From JAAFIP01 sp043721235 (lineage in GTDB: Bacteria > Pseudomonadota > Gammaproteobacteria > Burkholderiales > Burkholderiaceae_C), in the NCBI GenBank assembly GCA_043721235.1, contig JAYSRE010000225.1, positions 1 through 20,417 of the forward strand: a DNA stretch of 20,417 nucleotides. Reading direction: 5' to 3'. This document shows, one piece after another, positions 14,856 through 20,417 of the stretch. The notes under the pieces are model-generated. The model did not search any database. It was not told the DNA's origin and saw only the letters and a list, made by a program, of their open reading frames with translations. The position numbers and the translations under genes were made by a program. Position 1 is the stretch's first letter. Each line of letters begins with the position of its first letter.

Positions 14856-16775
14856 CTAGGCCGCCGTAGGTGCAGGATGAGCCACCACTGGTGCGCCGCC
14901 AGAGCCGCCGTCGCCGCCTGTGGGTGGTACGCGCGGGGTCCAGTCTTTGGGGGCTAGCGGGGTGCGGCCTTCCATGATGGCGTCTAGCTGGCCCATGTCG
15001 ATGGTTTCCCATTCGAGCAGGGCTTTGGCCATGGCGTGCATCTTGTCGGTGTTCTCTTCGATCAGCTTGCGCGCCAAGGCGTACTGCGTATCGATAATTT
15101 TGCGCACCTCGATGTCCACCATTTGCATGGTGTGCTCGCTCATATTGGTGGTTTTGGTGACACTGCGGCCCAAGAAAACTTCGCCTTCGTTCTCAGCGTA
15201 CACCATGGGGCCCAGGGCTTCGGTCATGCCGTAGCGGGTTACCATGTCGCGGGCCAGGCCGGTGGCACGCTCAAAGTCGTTGCTGGCACCGGTGGTCATT
15301 TGCTTCATGAACACTTCTTCGGCAATGCGGCCGCCAAACAGCATGCTGATTTGGTTCAGCATGAACTCTTTGTCGTAGCTGTAGCGGTCTTGCGCAGGCA
15401 AGCTCATGGTAACGCCCAAGGCGCGGCCACGGGGAATGATGGTGACTTTATGGATGGGGTCGCACTTGGGCAACAGACGGCCAATCAAGGCGTGGCCGCT
15501 CTCATGGTAAGCGGTGTTACGGCGCTCTTCTTCGGGCATCACCATGCTTTTGCGTTCTGGGCCCATCAGGATTTTGTCTTTGGCTTTTTCAAAATCCACC
15601 ATTTCTACCACGCGGGCGTTGCGGCGGGCAGCCATCAAGGCGGCTTCGTTGCACAAGTTGGCCAGGTCAGCGCCGCTCATGCCAGGCGTGCCGCGTGCAA
15701 TCACGTTGGCGCTTACGTCCTGGCCCAGCGGTACTTTGCGCATGTGCACCGCCAAGATTTGCTCACGGCCGCGAATATCGGGCAGCGTAACGTAGACTTG
15801 GCGGTCAAAACGGCCGGGGCGCAAAAGGGCAGCGTCCAAAATGTCAGGGCGGTTGGTGGCGGCCACCACGATCACGCCCACATTGGTTTCAAAGCCGTCC
15901 ATCTCCACCAGCATTTGGTTCAGGGTTTGCTCGCGTTCGTCGTTACCACCGCCCAAGCCTGCACCGCGCTGGCGGCCTACCGCGTCAATCTCGTCAATGA
16001 AAATAATGCAGGGTGCGTTCTTTTTGGCATTGTCAAACATGTCGCGCACGCGAGATGCACCCACGCCTACAAACATTTCCACAAAGTCCGAACCCGAGAT
16101 GGAGAAAAACGGCACTTTGGCTTCGCCCGCAATCGACTTGGCAAGCAGCGTTTTGCCGGTGCCGGGCGGGCCAACCAGCAGCAAGCCGCGCGGAATGCGG
16201 CCACCTAGTTTTTGGAACTTGGTGGGGTCTTTCAAAAAGTCGACCACTTCTTTGACTTCTTCTTTGGCCTCGTCGCAGCCTGCTACGTCGGCAAATGTCA
16301 CGGTGTTGGTGTTCTCGTCCAGCAAGCGGGCTTTGCTTTTGCCAAAACTGAACGCGCCGCCTTTGCCGCCGCCTTGCATTTGGCGCATAAAGTACACCCA
16401 CACGCCAATCAGCAGCAGCATTGGGCCCCAGCTGATCAAGATGGTCATCAGCAAGGACTGCTCTTCGCGGCCCTTTACATCAAACTTTACGCCGTTTGCA
16501 ATCAAATCGCCTACCAAGCCGCGGTCCAGGTAAGTGGCGTTAACGCGGATTTTTTTGCCTTCGGTGGTCACGGCCACAATCTCGCCGCCACCAATGCCTT
16601 CAGGCACCACGGCTTCTTTGATGCGCTTAGACCGCACTTCTTCTAAAAACTCAGAGTAGCCCATGCTGGCGCTGCCCGCCGTGCCGCGGCCTTCAAACTG
16701 CTTAAACACAGTAAACAGTACCAGCGCGATAACGAGCCAAACTGCAACTTTAGAAAACCATTGGTTATTGTTCAA
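14856..16775 (-). CDS. ftsH: ATP-dependent zinc metalloprotease FtsH
   Basis: A 639-residue inner-membrane AAA+ protease that degrades misfolded membrane proteins and regulators such as sigma-32 and LpxC in E. coli. The order is: membrane helix at ~8-25, periplasmic domain, second helix at ~109-131, Walker A GPPGTGKT (202-209), pore loop FVGVG (235-239), Walker B IIFIDEIDA (257-265), second region of homology NRPDILDAALLRPGRFDR (308-325) and zinc site HESGH (424-428). The C-terminal tail is Gly/Pro-rich. Length fits the family. It is followed by folP and glmM, as in many proteobacteria, but the rlmE gene that normally precedes it is absent. A possible heat-shock promoter lies about 45-65 bases upstream. 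Confidence 0.99.
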   Translation of the reverse strand: MNNNQWFSKVAVWLVIALVLFTVFKQFEGRGTAGSASMGYSEFLEEVRSKRIKEAVVPEGIGGGEIVAVTTEGKKIRVNATYLDRGLVGDLIANGVKFDVKGREEQSLLMTILISWGPMLLLIGVWVYFMRQMQGGGKGGAFSFGKSKARLLDENTNTVTFADVAGCDEAKEEVKEVVDFLKDPTKFQKLGGRIPRGLLLVGPPGTGKTLLAKSIAGEAKVPFFSISGSDFVEMFVGVGASRVRDMFDNAKKNAPCIIFIDEIDAVGRQRGAGLGGGNDEREQTLNQMLVEMDGFETNVGVIVVAATNRPDILDAALLRPGRFDRQVYVTLPDIRGREQILAVHMRKVPLGQDVSANVIARGTPGMSGADLANLCNEAALMAARRNARVVEMVDFEKAKDKILMGPERKSMVMPEEERRNTAYHESGHALIGRLLPKCDPIHKVTIIPRGRALGVTMSLPAQDRYSYDKEFMLNQISMLFGGRIAEEVFMKQMTTGASNDFERATGLARDMVTRYGMTEALGPMVYAENEGEVFLGRSVTKTTNMSEHTMQMVDIEVRKIIDTQYALARKLIEENTDKMHAMAKALLEWETIDMGQLDAIMEGRTPLAPKDWTPRVPPTGGDGGSGGAPVVAHPAPTAA

Positions 16776-16816
16776 AACACACGCTCCATGGGCAAGCTGC
16801 CCTATGCTGATTCAGA

Positions 16817-16841
16817 TGATGCCCATTTTAGGCTTTTCAAG
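16817..16841 (-). promoter_or_regulatory. Possible sigma-32-type promoter of ftsH
   Basis: On the minus strand CTTGAAA (16835-16841) matches the heat-shock -35 element. After a 10-base spacer, GGGCATCA (16817-16824) partly matches the -10 consensus CCCCATNT. The position, about 40 bases before the ftsH start, is right, and ftsH is under heat-shock control in E. coli. The -10 match is poor, so this is tentative. Confidence 0.35.
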
Positions 16842-17045
16842 GATGCTTTTTGGGCTTTGGGGGGTAACAAAGCACGTAGCAGGGCTATTGGGGCTTGTTC
16901 GCGGCTGGATTGGCAGGGTTTGCACTGAGCTGCCTGAGCCGTTGCAATGATGTGGGGACAGTCTGCAGCGGTACTTTTGCGCCTTGATTTGCTTAACCGG
17001 GCAACGGAAACATGGGTTTAAAGGCGCGCCCACCAACCCGACAAA

Positions 17046-17172
17046 GCGCCGATGGAGCGTGGCCTTGATGAAAATCTGGAAAAAGGCGCGCGGTGCATAA
17101 GCTAGCCTAGCGCGCCCTGATTTCGCGCGTGTTTTTAGAAGATTTTGCAGCAAGGCCACGCTCAAGCGGCGC
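17046..17172. repeat. Long imperfect palindrome (127 bases)
   Basis: The arms pair in blocks: 17046-17051 with 17167-17172, 17055-17067 with 17151-17163 (13 perfect, GAGCGTGGCCTTG), 17071-17077 with 17140-17146, 17080-17084 with 17132-17136 and 17087-17092 with 17124-17129. That is 37 pairs, with a small inner palindrome GCTAGCCTAGC at 17101-17111. Both strands could fold into a long hairpin. No T-run follows, so a simple terminator is unlikely. Confidence 0.85.
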
Positions 17173-17236
17173 AAACCTACATAAGCTGGCATGGCAATCT
17201 TCAAAGACCTAAGCAAACCAAGCATACCAAGAGTCA

Positions 17237-17290
17237 AATTGCCCTGTCGCCCAAGGAAATGCTGCATAGTTAGCTATAAAATTAATAGTA
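17237..17290 (+). repeat. Dispersed repeat, copy C (after guaD)
   Basis: CGCCCAAGGAAATGCTGCA is identical in its core to copies A and D, followed by TAGCTATAAAATTAATAGTA. It lies 20 bases past the guaD stop, 65 bases after the 127-base palindrome. Its AT-rich part reads as the reverse complement of the same part in copy A, as expected for a palindromic element. Confidence 0.85.
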
Positions 17291-17309
17291 TTTAAATTTT
17301 CCAGGCACT

Positions 17310-18668
17310 TCAAGCGGGCATCACACAAGTGCGCTCGATTACCCTCTCATCGCCCAGCACAATCAGCGCAAACAGCAACTCGTCCAAACTCTGCGCACGT
17401 GCAGTGCGCAGCGCTAGCAGTGGTGTGGCCTGCGGGTTCAGCACCACAAAATCTGCCTCACAGCCTGGCTGCAAATTGCCCACGATGCCGCCTAAACCCA
17501 GCGCCTGCGCTGCCCCTGCGGTGTGCTGCCACCACAGCTGCTGCGGGCCCAGGCTGATGGCCTGCTTGGCCACACCGCCGGTAGCGGCTGATGAGCGCGC
17601 CACATAGTACGCGGCCAGCATGGTTTTAAAAGGCGAAAAAGACGTGCCGCCGCCCACGTCGCTGGCCAGGCCGTGCAGCATGCCGGCGCCGTCCGCCGTG
17701 GTCTGCGCTGCCGCAAAATCAAAATAGCCGCTGCCTAAAAATAAGTTGCTGGTCGGGCACACGGCTGCAGCCGCGCCGCGTTGGCGCATCAACACACGGT
17801 CGTGGTGGTCAAAATGGATGCAGTGGGCGTACACGCTGCGCTCTCGCAGCAGGCCAAAATCGTCATATACGGCCAAGTAGCTGCGCGCTGCAGGGTACAG
17901 GTCTTTGACCCAGGCAATTTCGTCCAAGTTTTCAGCCACATGCGACTGCACCCACACGCTGGGGTACTTAGCTGCCAGCGCACCTGCGCCGCGCAGCTGC
18001 GCATCGCTGCAGGTGGGCGCAAAGCGTGGGGTGATGGCGTAGCCCAGCCTGCCTTGGCCGTGCCAGCGCCCAATCAAGGCCTCAGTGTCACAAAGTGACT
18101 GCTCGGTTGCGTCACGCACACCCTGCGGGCAGTGGCGGTCTTGCAGGCATTTACCGGTGATGATGCGCTGGCCGCTGGCCTGCGCCGCCTCAAACAGCGC
18201 GTTGACCGAAGCCACATGCGATGTAGCAAAAGTAAGCGCAGTGGTAACCCCATGGCGCAGCAGCTCTGCTACAAAAAAACTAGCTGCTTGTGCTGCGTAT
18301 TCTTGGGCACAGAAGCGTTGTTCTTCTGGAAAGGTATAGTTTTCCAGCCACGGCAGCAGGCCCTCGGCAGGCGAGCCAATGACATCTACCTGGGGGTAGT
18401 GCACATGCATGTCTACAAAGCCGGGGGCGATGATGCGGCCAGGCCAATGCTGTATGGGCCAGTGGCCGTACTGCGCCTGCAAAGCGGCATACGGCCCTGC
18501 AGCCAGCACCTTGCCGTCGCCGCCTACCACCAGCAAGCCGTCGGCATCGTATACCGCTTGGGTGTGGGTTTGGGTTGGGGCTTGGGTATCTTGAAAGCGC
18601 AGCAGCGCTGCGCGGTAGACTTGTGGCGGCGGGGCCGCAGGAGCAGAAGGGTTGTTTGGAGTATTCAC
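17310..18668 (-). CDS. guaD: Guanine deaminase
   Basis: A 452-residue cytoplasmic amidohydrolase that converts guanine to xanthine and ammonia. The zinc ligands are visible: H88 and H90 in GFVDMHVHYPQ, H243 in VQSHVAEN (with catalytic E246), H282 in YAHCIH and D337 in LASDVGGGTSFS. PQVDVIGSPAEGLLPWLENYTFPEE and TPRFAPTCS are guanine-deaminase-specific blocks that separate it from other amidohydrolases. The start is GTG 18668, four bases after the stop of the BMP-family gene, which argues for translational coupling. The first ~15 residues are Pro/Ala/Asn-rich and variable. The context with a purine-type binding protein supports purine salvage or use as nitrogen source. Confidence 0.96.
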   Translation of the reverse strand: MNTPNNPSAPAAPPPQVYRAALLRFQDTQAPTQTHTQAVYDADGLLVVGGDGKVLAAGPYAALQAQYGHWPIQHWPGRIIAPGFVDMHVHYPQVDVIGSPAEGLLPWLENYTFPEEQRFCAQEYAAQAASFFVAELLRHGVTTALTFATSHVASVNALFEAAQASGQRIITGKCLQDRHCPQGVRDATEQSLCDTEALIGRWHGQGRLGYAITPRFAPTCSDAQLRGAGALAAKYPSVWVQSHVAENLDEIAWVKDLYPAARSYLAVYDDFGLLRERSVYAHCIHFDHHDRVLMRQRGAAAAVCPTSNLFLGSGYFDFAAAQTTADGAGMLHGLASDVGGGTSFSPFKTMLAAYYVARSSAATGGVAKQAISLGPQQLWWQHTAGAAQALGLGGIVGNLQPGCEADFVVLNPQATPLLALRTARAQSLDELLFALIVLGDERVIERTCVMPA

Positions 18669-18672
18669 CCCG

Positions 18673-19785
18673 CTATTTTGCTATCTTTCCCACCACACCC
18701 GATACTAAAAAGTTCATACTGCCTATTTGCGCATCACTGAGCGCCGTGCCAGCGGCAATGACGGTGTGGCCTTCGTTGTCCAGCACAGCTTGGCGCTGGG
18801 CGGCAAAGGGCAGCAAAGTGCCCCGGCTGATGGCGTTTTGCCGCGCCAGCACTTCTTTTTGCACGGCAGCAGGCACCGAAGCGCCAAAGCCTTCTACGCG
18901 CACCATGCCTTGCTGTGTGCCGCCCCACACGGTGGTGCTTTTCCAGCTGCCGTCCAGCGCGGCTTGCACGCGGCGGGTGTAGTAGTCGCCCCAGTGGTGG
19001 GTCACCGCAATAATTTGCGCATCGGGTGCTACGCTTTTCATGTCCGAGTGGTAGGCCACGGCCATTTTGCCGCGCTCTTGGGCGGCTACCATCACGGCGT
19101 TAGAGCCGGTATGAAAGGCCAGCACGTCAGCATCTTGGTTCATCAGCGCCATGGCGGCTTCGCGCTCGCGGGCGGGGTCAAACCAAGCGTTAAGCCACAG
19201 CACTTTGACCTGTGCCTGCGGGTTGACCGAGCGCATGCCCAGCGTAAAAGCATTAATGCCTTGCAGCACCTCGGGGATAGGAAAACCAGCCACGTAGCCC
19301 GCCACGCGGGTCTGGGTCATGCGGCCTGCAGCAATGCCAGCAAGGTAGCGGCCTTCGTAGTAGCGGGCGTTGGCTGCGGCTACGTTGGCAGCGGTTTTGT
19401 AGCCGGTGATGGACTCAAACTTCACATCGGGGAAGTCCAGCGCCACTTTGAGCGTGGGCTCCATGTAGCCAAAGCTGGGGGTGAAGATGATTTTGTAGCC
19501 TTGCGTGGCCAGGTCGCGTAGCACGCGCTCAGCGTCAGCGCCTTCGGCCACGTTTTCTACGTAGCTGGTCTTTACTTTGTTGCCCAGCGCGGCCTGCACG
19601 GCTTTGCGCCCTTCGTCATGCTGGTGCACCCAGCCTGCGCCGGACAGCGGTGCCACGTAGACAAAACCCACTTTCATGGGTTCTTTAACGGGCTCTTTAA
19701 GAAGCTCTTGGGCAGCTGGGGTTTGGGAGAAAGCGAAAACTGAAAAGCAAGTGGCGAGCAAGCTCGCAACGAGGTTTTTATACAT
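18673..19785 (-). CDS. BMP-family (PnrA-like) periplasmic substrate-binding protein
   Basis: A 370-residue exported solute-binding protein. A signal peptide (basic MYKN, then LVASLLATCFSVFAFS, cleavage near residue 20-24) is followed by a short KEPVKEPMK repeat and the BMP domain. Family features are VGFVYVAPLSGAGWVHQHDEGRKA (39-62), IIFTPSFGYMEPTLKVA and YYEGRYLAGIAAG. Relatives such as PnrA bind purine nucleosides for ABC uptake; others bind bases. With guaD directly downstream, guanine or a related purine is the likely ligand, but that is inference. No permease or ATPase is in the window; they may lie beyond its right end or elsewhere. AGAGGAC just before ATG 19785 is a good ribosome site. 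It lacks a lipobox, so it is probably a free periplasmic protein. Confidence 0.93.
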   Translation of the reverse strand: MYKNLVASLLATCFSVFAFSQTPAAQELLKEPVKEPMKVGFVYVAPLSGAGWVHQHDEGRKAVQAALGNKVKTSYVENVAEGADAERVLRDLATQGYKIIFTPSFGYMEPTLKVALDFPDVKFESITGYKTAANVAAANARYYEGRYLAGIAAGRMTQTRVAGYVAGFPIPEVLQGINAFTLGMRSVNPQAQVKVLWLNAWFDPAREREAAMALMNQDADVLAFHTGSNAVMVAAQERGKMAVAYHSDMKSVAPDAQIIAVTHHWGDYYTRRVQAALDGSWKSTTVWGGTQQGMVRVEGFGASVPAAVQKEVLARQNAISRGTLLPFAAQRQAVLDNEGHTVIAAGTALSDAQIGSMNFLVSGVVGKIAK

Positions 19786-19913
19786 GGTAGTCCTCTACAT
19801 GGTTCTGGATAGGTGAGGCGAAGTGCTACAGAACATTGCAAAACACCAAAAAGCATTTTAACTTGCTGTGGTGCATTTTTTGCGTTGCGCTTATTGCAGT
19901 TGACCTCGCGGGC

Positions 19914-20117
19914 TTCGCGGTGCAGCGTGCGCTGTGTGCATGCGCCCCAGGGCAGCGGCCCCTTCGGGGGAGCCTCTGCGGTACTCGACATGGGGGGGAA
20001 CCGGGCGAACTCGGCTAACGCCTCAGACAGCGCCCGGTTCTAATCCCCCATGTCTGCGTTCCTCGAGCCCGCTACCCTCATCGGGGCGCATGCACACAGC
20101 GCACGCTGCACCGCGAA
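19914..20117. repeat. 204-base palindromic element with perfect 35-base arms
   Basis: Positions 19914-19948 and 20083-20117 are exact inverted copies (35 of 35). The 134-base centre holds nested hairpins: GACATGGGGG (19987-19996) with CCCCCATGTC (20045-20054), GAACCGGGCG (19998-20007) with CGCCCGGTTC (20031-20040), GGC-TAAC-GCC at 20013-20022 and CCCC-TTCG-GGGG near 19960-19970. No clear target duplication flanks it and no open frame encodes a transposase. It could be a miniature transposable element, a structured RNA or an invertible segment. Confidence 0.9.
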
Positions 20118-20198
20118 TACAAAGGTGGTTTGATGGCTTAGGGTGCGGAAAAGGGGGCAAAACTGCCCGTAACGCTGGATTATGTGTTTTTAAGAGCG

Positions 20199-20253
20199 TT
20201 TTAGGCCTATCGCCCAAGGAAATGCTCAATGAGTAGCTATGAAATATATAGTA
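20199..20253 (+). repeat. Dispersed repeat, copy D
   Basis: TTTTAGGCCTATCGCCCAAG, then GAAATGCT, then GAGTAGCTAT and an AT-rich end AATATATAGTA match copies A-C in order. It lies 81 bases after the 204-base palindrome, in the same orientation as the other copies. Confidence 0.85.
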
Positions 20254-20417
20254 AGCATACTGCGCTCTACCCAAACAGCACACAAGCCAGAACCGAGCCA
20301 AAAACCTCAGCATGCCAACAAGCGCACTGCTGCGGCGCTATGCCGGTTGCCGCCCATTAAGAACCCCGGGCTCGAAGCGCGGAAAACTGGGGATCAGAAA
20401 TTTAGATGTTTGAGCGC

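Larger units (their letters stand above)
16776..17309. other. 534-base gene-free stretch between ftsH and guaD
   Basis: No convincing gene was found here. The stretch contains the presumed ftsH promoter near 16817-16841, a long imperfect palindrome at 17046-17172 and repeat copy C at 17237-17290. AAAGGCGCGC also appears twice in direct orientation (near 17023 and 17082). One minus-strand reading frame of 151 codons spans 16812-17267 but begins inside the repeat and runs through the palindrome, so I do not call it a gene. Confidence 0.7.
19786..20417. other. 632-base gene-free stretch at the right end
   Basis: I see no gene here. It holds the upstream region of the BMP-family gene (19786-19913), the 204-base palindrome (19914-20117), a small hairpin GGGCA/TGCCC at 20155-20168 and repeat copy D (20199-20253). 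The last ~160 bases show nothing I can name. Reading frames in this part overlap the palindrome and repeat and look spurious. Confidence 0.7.

Noticed and set aside
15036..16208. 390-codon frame on the + strand opposite ftsH
   Set aside because: It is antisense to the highly conserved FtsH domains; His/Ala/Gly-rich composition is that of a reverse-frame shadow.
16812..17267. 151-codon minus-strand reading frame upstream of ftsH
   Set aside because: It begins within repeat copy C (MQHFLGRQG), runs through both arms of the palindrome and has no recognised domain or ribosome site. The open frame is better explained by the repeat and GC composition.
19981..20045. Integron attC-like site within the 204-base palindrome
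   Set aside because: GGCTAACGCC looked like part of a core site, but the paired RYYYAAC/GTRRRRY boxes are not both present, there is no cassette gene and the arms are perfectly paired, unlike attC.
19674..20313. Short minus-strand reading frames over the right-end palindrome and repeat
   Set aside because: They overlap the palindrome, the repeat or the BMP-family gene and their peptides are Pro/Arg-rich without domain features.

Overview
The window looks like a chromosomal stretch from a betaproteobacterium of the order Burkholderiales, most likely Comamonadaceae (Rhodoferax-like). The grounds are the protein sequences, the ftsH-folP-glmM gene order, moderate GC content and a dispersed short repeat of a layout I associate with that family. 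This placement is inference; no database search was possible. About 17 genes are supported. No RNA gene, CRISPR array, intact insertion sequence or prophage is visible.

Layout, left to right. Positions 2-1283 hold the tail of an arsenic resistance locus on the + strand: a 5'-truncated arsH and an arsC of the low-molecular-weight phosphatase fold. A fused ABC exporter (1383-3266, +) follows, then a small membrane protein (3349-3720, -) and a TerC/Alx-family membrane protein (3929-4963, +). From 5094 to 7406 a compact minus-strand operon encodes a diacylglycerol-kinase-like lipid kinase, a calcineurin-like phosphoesterase (ATGA overlap) and a DUF456 membrane protein. From 7558 to 10982 a minus-strand pair encodes a CHASE3-like hybrid histidine kinase with an Hpt domain and a response regulator whose output is a degenerate class III nucleotidyl cyclase domain. 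SlyD-like FKBP (11064-11540) and an exported histidine phosphatase (11703-12335) come next.

The housekeeping cluster ftsH-folP-glmM runs on the minus strand from 16775 down to 12392. ftsH ends in a strong hairpin terminator with a UUCG loop. A 534-base gene-free stretch lies upstream of ftsH, where rlmE usually sits in proteobacteria. Beyond it, guaD (guanine deaminase) and a BMP-family periplasmic binding protein are nearly fused (4-base gap) and probably form a purine uptake and salvage unit. The window ends in a 632-base gene-free stretch.

The most interesting material is not the genes but the DNA between and inside them. Four copies of a roughly 55-base repeat, all in the same orientation, lie at 13761, 14202, 17237 and 20199. 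One of them is inside the folP reading frame and appears to supply part of the FolP protein. Two long palindromes, one with perfect 35-base arms (19914-20117) and one imperfect (17046-17172), sit in the two large gene-free stretches, each a short distance before a copy of the repeat. The degenerate cyclase response regulator is the most unusual protein.
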